This document shows positions 11,401 through 24,577 of a DNA stretch of 64,000 bases, piece by piece. Location: positions 62,001 to 126,000 of the forward strand of contig CAJNYU010000224.1 of NCBI GenBank assembly GCA_905331475.1, given 5' to 3'. How positions within the stretch are numbered: the stretch's first letter is position 1; the number at the start of each line of letters is the position of its first letter. The notes beneath the pieces were generated by a model. That model searched no databases. It was given only the letters and a program-made list of their open reading frames with translations, and was not told the origin of the DNA. The position numbers and the translations under genes are program-made. The DNA is from Rotaria socialis. Taxonomy: Eukaryota; Rotifera; Eurotatoria; Philodinida; Philodinidae.

Positions 11401-14400
11401 GTAACCAATATCACATCACAATTATGTAGTCCGTGTTCAAAACGTTCGAAAATCTGATTGATTTGTTGATCATTAAAATTCATATCACGACGACAAGAAA
11501 ATGAAAAAATGCGTCGATTTAATAAAGCTCCTAATTTCAATCGTAACGATTGATAATTCATAGGGAATAATGATTTCAAAATCACTATACGAACTAAACT
11601 TGATAAAGGCGAACATAAACTTAATGCTAACATAGGTATAATAATAGAAGTTTTTCCTTCGCCCATATTCATTTGCATAACAATGTTTCTTATCGTTGGA
11701 TCGTCCGGTGATAATTTCGATTGCGTCATATGACGAGCGACATCTACTTGGATTTCGCGAATAGTGATGTTCATTTCTAATTCGAAAATCAACCATGGAA
11801 GATGTTTCGATGGCGTCCAATTGACATGCGGTGTGTTCGAGAGTTCTTTTTCGAATTCTTCTTGTTTATTGTGACTGACAAAATCTAAAGCTCTTTCGAT
11901 TTGTTGTTCTACAGTCCAGTTGACCATCAGACCGCCGAGTAGTGTACGTTGATCTTTTGTCAGAAGAAGCGTTTCAGTAAATTTATTGAGATATTCTTCT
12001 TTTAACCAAATCTGTTGAAAAATAGATATAAGAATGGTCGGGTTAGTTCTTGGTACCAAACCGATTCGAAAGAATTGCTCATGAGAATGAGTAATGGACT
12101 CGATGAGTTCTTTCCAGAATTGTGCAGATTCTTGATAAAAAGATTGAAGAATTTCAATTAATTTCTCCCTCGAAGGATATTCTTTTTGTTCGGTCGCAGC
12201 GGCTTGTAGTTGTTTCCAACTCTCTGTGAAATGATTCTTAAAATAATTGCCAATTTCACTGAGGTCATTTTGCTGATCATCGATGGCAGAGAAAATATCG
12301 GCCGGGAACTTTTTATGCTGATTAATAGTTTCACGAGATATGATTGATTTAAGAACAAAGTCTGAATTCGGATAAAGATATTTTCGTTGTGCATTCAAAA
12401 GTAGTTTTTGATCGATTTGTTTGTTAGTTGATTTAATTTCTATTTGAAAATGATCTTCGATTGATTTTAGTAAAAACTGTTGAGGATAAACTGCTACTAA
12501 AGTCTTCAATGAAATTAGATGAGAAGAACAAATAAGATTTTGAACGTTGATTAGAAATGAACGAAGTTTACTATTTAAGTGCCAAGATTTTAATAGGAAT
12601 TTTATTTTATTTTTCTCTTCCGAAGTAGTCAGATGATACTGATCTTTGTAGACATGGCCGATTTCAAAACAATGTTTAACTTCGTCTATAATCGTCTTAC
12701 GTTCACTCGCACTGTGACCTATGTTGAAAACAATATCACTCATTGTTACCGTAATATGTTGTATGTTGTTATATTGAGTAAACGGGGGGAATACGACCGA
12801 TTCCATTGATATAGTAGGCACATGCAAAACAGTGTTTAACATTTGTAAATAAAACGGTCGAATCCCTCGTTTACTAGATATGTACAGAAGAAAGTCTAAC
12901 AACAATTCGAATCGTTGGATATCGTCGTTGATGTTACCAGTCTCTGTTGTTTTAATAGCGTCAGCTAATTTTAATAAACCAACCCAAACATTGGCTAATG
13001 CATATTCATCTGTGAGCCATTGACTCAAAGGAAAACATGACATTTTTGATATTTCCTTCAGATACACATCACCACGAGAATACATATCATTGACAAGTTG
13101 AATTTGTTCGTGGTTGACAATAGACGACGAATTATATCCTGCCATTGGCTGATATCGCTCTTCATTTCTTGTATTCAGCATTTCTGCTTCGATCTCTGCC
13201 GATAGTCGCGCGGTTGGATTGTAGGAATTTCGATAGTCCCAATATAGTTTTGCTAATAATCTTTCATCATATTCATGCTCTTCACCTAATTTTGTAGTTT
13301 CGTCAGGATACAATGATGGATGCATGAAATTGAATTTTTCACTTGTATGAATCATTTTTTTTGCTATTAAATAATAGCCACAATGTTGTAATGAATACGG
13401 TATACTGTGACAATTCCAATCAATCTTTTGCATACAACTAAGAGAAGAATGCCGATGGTAATTTGCTTTTGGCGAAATAAAGGCGATTTGACGAAGAATG
13501 TTCAAAGAAAGTGAATCGAATGGTTGATCAGTCCAACAACCAGCCGAATTAAGTAATTGAAAAGCACGCTCCATTCCAGTCATTTCTGTATATTGATCGG
13601 GTAGATGATGAGATGTCAACGCATGTAGTAATGCTAGATACAACCATCCACTCGGACAATCGGTTGATTGAATAATGCGTAATCGATCATTTAAACTGAA
13701 GACGAAATATTGATGAGCATAGGACATCGATGAACTTCGTTGAATAGTTACGGTTTGATGTTCACCGGAGGATTTTTGTCTCGCAGAGACATGTCCGAAA
13801 GGGACAATTAATTTTCGAAATTTAAAGTTTTCATCGCTATGAGTGTTGGCTTTTATTGGCGACAGGAGTAAACCGGAGTTCAAACCTGTCAGTGTTCCTA
13901 TCCATTGATCTTCATCGATACACATATCAGAATATTCACGCGAAACAAAACAATTGCTGCTCATATTGTATTTGAAAGCAATAGCTAAACGTGACAGATG
14001 AATGTGAATAACAACATCAGTTTCGGATTTCTTTCTTTCAATAATATTCGAAGCATCATCGTTCATCATGTATAAATACGGTTGTTCGTCGAGCCGATGG
14101 AAATATCGTCGATACAAATTTTGAAACAACGATGACGAGCGATTGATTAAAATTTGTAACTTCAGAGTCTCGGTCGTTGTAACATAACCTGTTTCTATAT
14201 TTAATACGTATGGCTTGTAATTTAGAAAATCCGGATCTTGAAAATGGATCGGTCGAAATTCGACTATGGGATTTTTAATATTTTTCCAATGACTATATTC
14301 GGAAATAAATTTCGCTGGTAGTTCCTTGTCAAAACATGTCGGAGGTATTAATTCGAATATTTCATTGGTTTTTATGTGCCGTTCGCAAACAATGAGACGA

Positions 14401-17400
14401 TTTAATTGATCATCAAAATAAAATTCGTATTGAACTGGTTCATCACCAAAATTCGAATATCTGCTAATATATGTATTGGGCGCGGCAGCGATTTGTATTG
14501 GAAAGATATAATGTTCAAAAACGCGAATATATAATTCATTGGAGATAATTTTTTCCGGTAAATAACTAATACTCATACCGTTGACTAGAAATATTCCTTT
14601 CAAACAATTAATAGATAAACATGTTGATTCATATTGACCATCGTACCAACCATCATAAATATCGGTGTTTCGTTTCTTCCATTCACCGTCGAAACTAAAT
14701 TCGGTTCTGATCACGGCCCAGTGAGTGACAGAAAAATCATTTAAACTTTGATAAGACGACTTCTTCAAGATTTCGGCTACTGTTGGCTGTATTGGTACTA
14801 ATAGACGTTCAATGAATCGGATTAGATACTTTAGAAAATTACTCATATGCATGTGATTCTTGCTCAATATGAGATTTTCGTTCATATTAGTTGCTGCTTT
14901 CAACAATGAGATGATGTGTTGATTCGATGACAGTACACAAGTATGAGTTGAAAACGTTAATAGACACGCAATATTTACAGTCACCATAGCACGACGAAGA
15001 TTTTCTATTTCATCAAAACGTGATGATGAAATTGTTTGAATACTTGTCGAAATCAAATCGATCCACTTTTCACCGATGCGACGACATTTGAGCGCTAAAT
15101 CAGCGACTTTCTCTTCTCGGGTTGAATTGCACACTGTTAAAATTCTCATGGTAATTATTGTTATCACTACTAGTACTAGTTCGTTCTGCCAAAGTGATGT
15201 ACACTCATCCAAATGACGATTCAATCGCAGGATCAATTCGTCAACGAAATGATCATCCAATAGTTGCCGGTGCGATTCCGGACACCATTTAGAAACAAGT
15301 TCATCAGGATTTTCTGTTACGGGACCATATTGTAATATAGAATGAATAATTAATATAGCTACACTTTCTTCACCCAGTGACAAAGAATCCAGTTCTAAAA
15401 TAGTCAACAAATTCCACCATTGTAACCGATGGCCTGAACGAAATGAACCGAATTCGATTAGTTGGTTGGGTTTTAATTTTTGTTCCGTTTGTGAAAGCTC
15501 GGCAATAACTCGATTTTGTACGAATTGTGTCGATTCTATAGAAAATTGTAAATGTTTGTAATCAGGATGATTGAGTTGCGGTGTTAACAATCGACGTTCG
15601 TCTTGAAATGTAAGCGCATGAGTAGGTGACAATTCAACTTGAAGACTATTTTCATATAGAAAATCATCGATAGCTGCCAATGCAATCGATGGATCAGCAC
15701 CATGACTTTGTGTGATGGAATTTGTAGAAGAAACCAACTTGACTTTAGAGTTATTTGGGCCGGTAAAATATGATTCTAATTTGTTTGAATGAGGACGAAC
15801 TTTCAACCATTCATACATTCGATTGACTGGTTGCAGCTGAAAACGATTGGCAAACTGCCAAACGACATCTCGATAACATCTCACTTCAATTGGCATCCGT
15901 AATTCGAACATAACAGCCAAAGCACTTGCTCGTTTTGACGGTATTGGACATTCGTAAATGCTCACTCCAATACTGTCTGCTTGTTGTTCAATTCTACATC
16001 GACGACACTGATTACTATAAAGTTCACCGTAACACGTACAAGGACAACCGTTTATTGAATTCATAAGTCGAGTGTATTTGTCTTTGGCCTTCTGCACTTC
16101 TTGGATTTTATCTTTTTTGTCTTGTTCGGATTGCGTTTGGATTTTTCGGAGAATATTTGTCATCTTTGTCGAATGAGAAGCAAAATAAACGCCAAAACTA
16201 TTTTCTGCTTCTATATCGGTTAAAATATCCGGATTTGATTGATGTGTAAATTTCTGGAAATAATCGTAGAGGCTGCGAGCTCGAATCATATCTTCACGAT
16301 TTAGTAAAACTAAATATTCGAAAAGAACGATCATATTAGGAATATCGATGCAATGAAATTTCAATCGTTCAAATCGTTGATCTTGACATAACTTGTGATG
16401 CATGGCACAAATAATTGTTAACGACGTAAGAATAAATTGACTGTAACCAATGGGATCGGTTTGATCGTTTTTCGAACAGTAGTGTTTTAACGCTTGACTT
16501 TGGTAATGATCGAAAAATTGTGCTAACATTTGAAAATGTTCCGTCTCTCTTCCGCTTGATGGTGGACGATCGATCCATCGTTCTGACCACGATGTAGCCC
16601 AAATTTCCATACGGGTCAAAGCTGTTCCGATAGTAAACTGGAATTGATTCGTTAAAACGCTGAAAGAAGGCATGAAAGAGTCTTCTTCAACATTCGTTGT
16701 ATCATCATAGTTGCGGAAATTAGACAATGTTGCATTTGAAGTTTTAGCATTGGTACTATTTAAATATTTTTTCAATGTTTCACAGGAATGTCTATAGAGT
16801 TCTGTGTCATTCAAGTTCGAATCGATCAGCAGTTGTTTTTCACTGATCCGAATCGATGATTGCCAATCCATCTTTGGAAAAATTTCATCAATTTTCTTCT
16901 GTATTTCATATATCGTCAATTGAATCCATTTGTTTACATCATTAGAATCTATTGATGACAGTAAACTTTCTATTTTATTCAATCGACGTAGAATTTTTCG
17001 TATACAATGAACTAATAGATCAACGGATACAACAGAATCCACCGAACTATGCCTCGTAGAAATAATGTGTGTTAAAAAATGAGTTATCAACAATTTATAA
17101 ATGGCAACACCAATATGTCCAAAGCGTTTCGTTAGAATAGTTTGAAATACTACTTTGATAGTCATCCACAAACCCGAACGTCGAAAAGGTTTCGGTCCGG
17201 TGTTCCATCTGACTTGATCGCGATGCTTTTTGCTGAATTGAACCAAGGTATTCGAATTATGTTCTACTTTAATGCCTGGCAATCGCTGAATCCACCATTG
17301 ACATACATAATGAGACATGGGTACATCCTTTGTTTCATTAATTTCACGAGAAGCTTTGTGAGCTTTTGAATATTCAATTGGATTCTTCATAAAATCTATT

Positions 17401-17924
17401 AATAATTCACAATGTACCGTCGTGCTGAGATATGAACGATCAAATAATCTATAAATTGTCGTCGGAAACCGGGATAAATGAGATTGAACAGATGATGTGA
17501 CTGCATCAGTTGGCAATAGAACTTGCCAAGACGAAATTAATGCTTGATTGCTGTTATTTTCATCGATTTCAATTAAAATGGCAGCATTTTGCGCATGAAA
17601 ATACAAAGGTAGAAAGCTACCACATGTTAGCTTTTCAATGGCCAATTGTAGATTAAATCCTGAGAGCTGATGCATTTTCTGTAGCATAGACCAATTTTGC
17701 GTACAATCGATCAAAACTTGAATGATTGGTAACATCATAGTCGTATCCATCGAATTCAAGAATTCGTCGACACATTCCAATATCATATATTCATTACGAT
17801 GATTGTACCGAATGCAAAAGTCAGCTTCGGCAGAAGACGGTAGATAAAGCGGAAGAAATAAATGATTTAAAATTGATTCGTTCAATTCTTGAAATTGACG
17901 GACATTTTTACATCCGTGAGGCAT
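8445..17924 (-). CDS. Giant DUF3638/DUF3645-type P-loop ATPase, 3159 residues
   Basis: One uninterrupted 9.48-kb ORF with no intron. Around residue 2060-2100 a LIFELEMN motif is followed by MQMNMGEGKTS, the degenerate Walker A and 'NMG' signature of DUF3638. VLDESDEIL (near 2218) looks like a first Walker B. DUF3645-like VILDVGALL (near 2590), LDEVHTRGTDFKFP (near 2660, DExH-like) and QACMRMRRLG (near 2695, helicase motif VI-like) follow, so the core is laid out like an SF2-type motor. Near residue 625 a Cys cluster (CPCTC, then CRRC) may bind zinc, and a Glu/Gln-rich coiled coil lies near 2860. Proteins of this type are about 3000 residues, are best known from fungi and protists, are often labelled ubiquitinyl hydrolase by database transfer, and have no settled function. 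No disabling lesion is seen. Met1 is the first ATG; the upstream frame is AT-rich. Confidence 0.82.
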   Translation of the reverse strand: MPHGCKNVRQFQELNESILNHLFLPLYLPSSAEADFCIRYNHRNEYMILECVDEFLNSMDTTMMLPIIQVLIDCTQNWSMLQKMHQLSGFNLQLAIEKLTCGSFLPLYFHAQNAAILIEIDENNSNQALISSWQVLLPTDAVTSSVQSHLSRFPTTIYRLFDRSYLSTTVHCELLIDFMKNPIEYSKAHKASREINETKDVPMSHYVCQWWIQRLPGIKVEHNSNTLVQFSKKHRDQVRWNTGPKPFRRSGLWMTIKVVFQTILTKRFGHIGVAIYKLLITHFLTHIISTRHSSVDSVVSVDLLVHCIRKILRRLNKIESLLSSIDSNDVNKWIQLTIYEIQKKIDEIFPKMDWQSSIRISEKQLLIDSNLNDTELYRHSCETLKKYLNSTNAKTSNATLSNFRNYDDTTNVEEDSFMPSFSVLTNQFQFTIGTALTRMEIWATSWSERWIDRPPSSGRETEHFQMLAQFFDHYQSQALKHYCSKNDQTDPIGYSQFILTSLTIICAMHHKLCQDQRFERLKFHCIDIPNMIVLFEYLVLLNREDMIRARSLYDYFQKFTHQSNPDILTDIEAENSFGVYFASHSTKMTNILRKIQTQSEQDKKDKIQEVQKAKDKYTRLMNSINGCPCTCYGELYSNQCRRCRIEQQADSIGVSIYECPIPSKRASALAVMFELRMPIEVRCYRDVVWQFANRFQLQPVNRMYEWLKVRPHSNKLESYFTGPNNSKVKLVSSTNSITQSHGADPSIALAAIDDFLYENSLQVELSPTHALTFQDERRLLTPQLNHPDYKHLQFSIESTQFVQNRVIAELSQTEQKLKPNQLIEFGSFRSGHRLQWWNLLTILELDSLSLGEESVAILIIHSILQYGPVTENPDELVSKWCPESHRQLLDDHFVDELILRLNRHLDECTSLWQNELVLVVITIITMRILTVCNSTREEKVADLALKCRRIGEKWIDLISTSIQTISSSRFDEIENLRRAMVTVNIACLLTFSTHTCVLSSNQHIISLLKAATNMNENLILSKNHMHMSNFLKYLIRFIERLLVPIQPTVAEILKKSSYQSLNDFSVTHWAVIRTEFSFDGEWKKRNTDIYDGWYDGQYESTCLSINCLKGIFLVNGMSISYLPEKIISNELYIRVFEHYIFPIQIAAAPNTYISRYSNFGDEPVQYEFYFDDQLNRLIVCERHIKTNEIFELIPPTCFDKELPAKFISEYSHWKNIKNPIVEFRPIHFQDPDFLNYKPYVLNIETGYVTTTETLKLQILINRSSSLFQNLYRRYFHRLDEQPYLYMMNDDASNIIERKKSETDVVIHIHLSRLAIAFKYNMSSNCFVSREYSDMCIDEDQWIGTLTGLNSGLLLSPIKANTHSDENFKFRKLIVPFGHVSARQKSSGEHQTVTIQRSSSMSYAHQYFVFSLNDRLRIIQSTDCPSGWLYLALLHALTSHHLPDQYTEMTGMERAFQLLNSAGCWTDQPFDSLSLNILRQIAFISPKANYHRHSSLSCMQKIDWNCHSIPYSLQHCGYYLIAKKMIHTSEKFNFMHPSLYPDETTKLGEEHEYDERLLAKLYWDYRNSYNPTARLSAEIEAEMLNTRNEERYQPMAGYNSSSIVNHEQIQLVNDMYSRGDVYLKEISKMSCFPLSQWLTDEYALANVWVGLLKLADAIKTTETGNINDDIQRFELLLDFLLYISSKRGIRPFYLQMLNTVLHVPTISMESVVFPPFTQYNNIQHITVTMSDIVFNIGHSASERKTIIDEVKHCFEIGHVYKDQYHLTTSEEKNKIKFLLKSWHLNSKLRSFLINVQNLICSSHLISLKTLVAVYPQQFLLKSIEDHFQIEIKSTNKQIDQKLLLNAQRKYLYPNSDFVLKSIISRETINQHKKFPADIFSAIDDQQNDLSEIGNYFKNHFTESWKQLQAAATEQKEYPSREKLIEILQSFYQESAQFWKELIESITHSHEQFFRIGLVPRTNPTILISIFQQIWLKEEYLNKFTETLLLTKDQRTLLGGLMVNWTVEQQIERALDFVSHNKQEEFEKELSNTPHVNWTPSKHLPWLIFELEMNITIREIQVDVARHMTQSKLSPDDPTIRNIVMQMNMGEGKTSIIIPMLALSLCSPLSSLVRIVILKSLFPMNYQSLRLKLGALLNRRIFSFSCRRDMNFNDQQINQIFERFEHGLHNCDVILVTPEDILSFDLLTIDACRRHEFDTGRSMLSVQRWLKKYIRDVLDESDEILHCKYQLIYTVGHQQQVDGGVERWELIQWILSSVKKFAVNISQSDQNDLYYKSPERKSGFPEFRLLSYGPFPKLCAKIANDWLNQRSYRKTDQQCILSFILDTNISIDILGDRFSSGDLQMFLIIRGLLSSEVLYFAFKKRYRVNYGVNITSNFKRLMAVPFRAKDVPAERTEFGHPDIALVLTQLSYYYSGLNDAQMLQCFDRLNREEQDPELIYAEWISHEDDNDTPQSIKQQWKKISLKDCQQEIRQLFFTLRFNMSIINYFLNHFVFPREAKQFPYKLVASAWNFSSAERTNIITGFSGTNDTQLLLPVDIHQCDLPQLQKTDAVVINNLLQPENENYRYLPVYANLETILYEITNYKPMINVILDVGALLVEGTNREIAMKWLKLSDKNKIDYAVYFEFDCVVVCDRQFQHHSFLTSPASEQLDRCVIYLDEVHTRGTDFKFPNGFTAAVTLGSGVTKDRFVQACMRMRRLGNGHSLTFWSSDEVHRHIVLLKRNLLEQNPHNLNDSFELKDILRWVYENTQQATWDGLHHWAVQSLSYQRRISAFQNIQWMNHLQIYTNEMMEELAEKCLEPEIVELKSMYGQSKVRRTISEIYTIGYQHANIFGSEEIHNVVQKRMLIYGGLKQRLSQFLDEEQQRELEQELEQEYEKEEEQKSIRSVRSCLPILHDEIKRLCDLDEPMLNLAELPLVFRPLAYAFIDSTFFEMCQSDSWQPNFWISAEFQRVIETDGDVLDPFLRSPRWLMLYRSQHVIFVNAFEANWLMGQLQYLYRQKTSNEAASTSLRLLLPRLKRNQSIFVNTPTLTIPPFVESNHDAIPLDWLVELFIFNGTAYFETVDEQTAYCQCLALCPKLRTPTEENAFENDWISVDGFVKDPEHRRQLQIDRARFNSNPLAFIKRLFNHRNNTSVYRMSHIGSIIFNSSKLLLPEQDQI

Positions 17925-20015
17925 ACGAATTGAGATCTATTAAAATAATCAAATAGTAGACCTAAAAAATAAACAAAAAGCATTTGTGCAAGTATGCTGA
18001 CAAGAAACGAACGAATATTTTTGATATCGATGAGACATTTATAGTCCATCAAAATTTTTCTTCGATATATTCTATTATGATTTCATTTGTTCTGAAGGAT
18101 TTTCAACTGTTAGTAGCAGTCACATTAAATTCCTTACTTCGTCTAACCGTTCGTAATTAAACGAATCAATATCAAAAACTATGACTCATACATGTCAATG
18201 AGACAATGTTTGAGTCATAGTTTTATTTTGTCATACCCGCTGGCGTCTGATATAATCGACTATATTATTTCTTCGAGAAATCTGGCTTGTGACTACATCT
18301 GAAATCTAAACAATACTTTAGTTATCAGAATTTCGGTTCTATCCGCCTGTCTCTATATGTACATTTAATAGGCCTGAATTTTGGACACGTGTTGAATTTA
18401 GAGTTTCAACTCAATTACTCACGAATAAAAAACAATTTTCTCAACACAACTGCTGTTTTTTATTTCTACCTCGTCCTGCTATAGAATCAATAGTTAAACT
18501 TTTTCTCAACATCAGTGGCACACGTTAAAAAAAATTTTCTTTCTGTGTATGATTCTTACGGCAGAATTGAGCAATTGCAAGAAGCAATTGTTGTTATTAA
18601 CCAAACGTTTCCGATTGGTCAGTATTATCTAGCGAGAAAAAGATTCGTTCGCGTCAGATGGCACAACTTCACAATAATAATAATGCATTAAAGGAGTGAT
18701 TGCACAATCATTTTATACAGAGTAACGACTTTTTCTCCACATCAACCTACCGAATATTCATCAGTATTTACCAAACATTCTTCACACATTATTCGATGTA
18801 TTACCCTTAGCGTATCCACTTCAATGATGTCAATGAGAGCACTAACCATGCGGAATTTATTCTAGTCTAATAATTCTCTAAATAAAAATATAATATGAAG
18901 GTATACAAAGCGGATAGCTTGGGAATGTTCCCTCCTGAGAATTTCGTTCGAAATAAAGTGATATTATACTCTTCTTTTAGTTGTTCGTTAAACAATATCG
19001 CTTTTCATGCTAGAGGCAATCATGACCGTGGAATCCGAATCTTTTATCAGCTTGTGAAATTGTGCATTCGACTTCAGTATAAGAAAATTCACGAGAATCA
19101 TTCATTGAAGTATATTTTAATAAGTGAGTGACCAGGTGTAAGCGATGCGCCGACGAACCAGTAGCAGCTTACATATAGAGTTTAGTTTCGTTTAGTTTTC
19201 TCAGACGAAAGATCTGCATAAAAGCTAGGGTCCTGTTGGAGAATTGCAAACTGGATGTGGGAGTGAGTGTTACCGTTGAATGCTCCCATTCTCTTGACAG
19301 AAAAGTCCCAAAACATAATACACTAACGGAATTCTAGTTACCGAGCACTACTTCTAGCTGATGAAAGAAACTTGCAATCATTGCATCTTGTCCTGGCCAA
19401 CATCATGTAGTCGATCGGCAAAGATGATTACATAAAAGAATTTTTGACAAATGGCTTGAAGTAATGCAATTGTTTGCAAATAATAAGGGCAACTGTGTTA
19501 GAGATTCGTGGAAATAAAATCCGAAGTAAACGATTTTTGTATTATTTTCCTTCAAAAATGACCTACTTTCAGTTTGTTCTAACAGTGCTCGTTTATATCA
19601 AACAATTAAAACTTGTTTTGACTCGCGATCGAACAAGAATCTTTCTTTGGCATGAACAAATATCGCCGCCAATGACTTTTAATCCTAGTGCAAGACAATG
19701 TTTAGATTAAGAACATTTTTCGTTTGTCTTGTAATCACTAATTTAGTAGTCAGATGAGAATTTTTTGTCATTGTAAGGGTTCCTTTTTTAAAACGAGAAA
19801 TATCGTCATTCTTTATAAATGCTGATGCAGATATTTAGATTTATCGAGCAAAGTGGATGAAGCATTCTATCGTGGCTTCTTTTTATTAGCTTTCTTGTTA
19901 AAATAATTGGCAAATATCAATCCTATTTACTTAAACTTTAGTGTCGATTAAAATTATGAATAAGACAAGCAGACATAAATAGTTTACTGCCTACGGTTTT
20001 ATTATTCATTCAATC
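17925..20015 (+). other. Intergenic stretch upstream of the giant ORF
   Basis: AT-rich DNA without a gene I can support; ORFs at 18895-19131 and 19474-19710 show no family features. It must hold the promoter of the giant minus-strand gene and that of the plus-strand gene at 20016. It also contains a perfect 14-bp inverted repeat at 18175-18224. Confidence 0.45.
18175..18224. repeat. Perfect 14-bp inverted repeat with 22-nt loop
   Basis: The arm AAAACTATGACTCA at 18175-18188 is repeated inverted at 18211-18224. It lies about 250 bp upstream of the giant ORF start, so it could be a regulatory palindrome (each arm contains TGACTCA, the AP-1/bZIP core) or a small foldback repeat. Confidence 0.55.
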
Positions 20016-22491
<2,476 letters not shown>

Positions 22492-23094
22492 TGAACATAA
22501 TTTTGAACGAACTAATATATTATTCATCTCATGTGATCAAAATCATAAATCGAACGCTTTTACAATGAATATTGACAAATAGAGTGATTCATTGCTCTTA
22601 AAACGGATGAGAAGATATGACTCTTTTCTAAGACACTAATAAATGAAATGAATATTCGCATGGATGAAAAATAAGCGTGACATTGTGTGAATTTTCGAGT
22701 GTGCACCACACCCTCAAAAACTACCGAGTGTATAGTAAAAGATACAATGAGCAACTTTAGATGCAAGCCGGAAAAAAATTCATTTGTTGTTAATATAGAT
22801 CTCAACTATAACAGTAAAAGAGGGCTCCGTAAATGCAACTTCAAATTGTATTCCTTGGTCTAAAAACCAGTACATGAGGCTACAAATGCTAGGTTTATAG
22901 GGGCAAGCTCTCCGTGAACTACAAATTGTGTTTCCATTTGCGCATCTTTGATTCTGACAGGTCTCTCGAGTTGTCACGACACATAAAAGTCGACATTTAC
23001 AGTTTTTGATTCATTCTCAAATAAAAAAAAAAGATCAAAATTCAGTTTATTTAATTAGAATGAATTTGCTTATGAGTGTATCACATGAAGCAGG
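22492..23094 (+). other. Intergenic stretch
   Basis: Convergent space between the NGGFE-domain gene and the minus-strand receptor pseudogene. A Cys-rich minus-strand frame at 22780-22977 is open but has no family features. Nothing else is seen. Confidence 0.4.
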
Positions 23095-24577
23095 CTAAGA
23101 GCTGCGATGAAATAGTCGAATACACCGTTGTATTGCTTTATCGAGTTCACTTTTGTAAGGTTTTGACGGTAAAATAAATACAAACAATGTCAACATAGAT
23201 GGTAGAAAGGATAAAAAAATAGCCAATGAGATATGTTCAAGGTTGGCGCGATGATCTCATGCACTCAATGTTAAATGAAATAATAAGACGTGGCAAACCT
23301 AATAAAAACAAAATACTAGGAGCAATAATAATGTGTTTGTGTTTTTTGAGTTTCATTTAAAAATGCTTCTTAAAGGCTCGTCCTGATTCTACTTTAAATC
23401 GATTACGAGCTGCCACTATAATAATTGTTAAAGCAGATATCAAATTAATTGAAAAAGAGCCAATATAATGAAAGAGAGTAATAAATGTGTTGTATTTAGT
23501 CATTATAGGTGAATATGAAGATAAACACCATATTCGTTGTTGATCTTCATCTAAATCATTGATCAATTGGCGATGGAGGGGTTCATGAACATGTGTAAGC
23601 ATGATTAAATTAATAGCAGGAAAAATCACTCGTTTGGCTATTGTTCTACTCCTATTTTTGTCGAACGACACACCTTTGATGACAGAAAGCATTCGTTCAA
23701 TAGCCACACAAGCATCAAGCCATTCATTTGATGCTAAACAAGATTTGAGAATTACTTCAGTTGAAACACAATTAGCCAATAGTATTGATCTATTCGTTAT
23801 GTATGACATTTGCGAGAGAACAAGTTGCCAAAATTTATATGTCAATAAAAGAATCATAATCATTGAATTAATCGATGATACTAAAAGGTAATAGCCACAG
23901 CCAACTTTTCTTGATTTTTTCAATCGAAATATTGCTACAGACCATGAACCCATAATTAATTCTGAAATCAACATAGTTGTAGTGATGATAATGCTGAATT
24001 TGACAATAAATGGTTGTCGGCCAAGTGAAATATTCGGTTTTATGTGATATCCGAGAATTGGATCGAGTGAAAAAATGAAGCCTTTTGTTGCAAATTTACA
24101 TTCTCTTCCGTAATAACAGTCACTACAGACACAAAGGAATGTATTCGGACAGGTTTCATTGTTGAGAAAAGCTCGATCATCATTATAACAAAGATTTCTT
24201 CCACTACAATCATGTTGTACCGTATTATTAAATTAAAAACAATTTGAAAAACGATTACTATCACATATACATATGTAGTTTTCATCATAAAAACATATCA
24301 ATTGAGAATGTTGACGACATAAAAGTGGATGAAATTTCACCCGACGTAGATATTCATAAAGACGAAAAGTCTCATTAAACAGATCAAGAACTGGATAACA
24401 ACGATTTTTTGGTAATACGCGAGTTTGAATGTGTTCTGGTGGTATAAATCTTTCTCTTAATACCGTTAGATAATAATCGCCAACAGGTATTTGTATGAAA
24501 AGAATGTTAAATGGCTGTTGTACATAGTACTGTAACCGAAGGCAACCTTCTTTAGTGTAATTTTTCGTTGATGTGCA
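23095..24577 (-). pseudogene. EGF/7TM receptor pseudogene of bdelloid type
   Basis: The minus strand encodes an extracellular segment with CFYDENYICIC, then an EGF-like Cys cluster (CVCSDCYYGREC), then a 7TM domain. TM3 ends DACVAIERML, TM4 contains FPAINLIM, and the EPLHRQ loop and a TM5 ending in AARNR are recognisable. This layout is that of a large bdelloid 7TM family. It is broken: in-frame TAA at about 24233-24235 between the Cys clusters, in-frame TAA at 23357-23359 before TM6, in-frame TGA near 23237, and a frameshift in an A/T run near 23211-23217, after which the tail (LPSKPYKSELDKA) reads to a stop at 23095. The 5' limit is set at a TAG acceptor near 24578; exons further upstream were not found. 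At least four lesions make error in all of them unlikely. Confidence 0.75.

Noticed and set aside
22780-22977. Cys-rich minus-strand ORF
   Set aside because: No signal peptide, splice support or known Cys spacing; open frame length is within chance.
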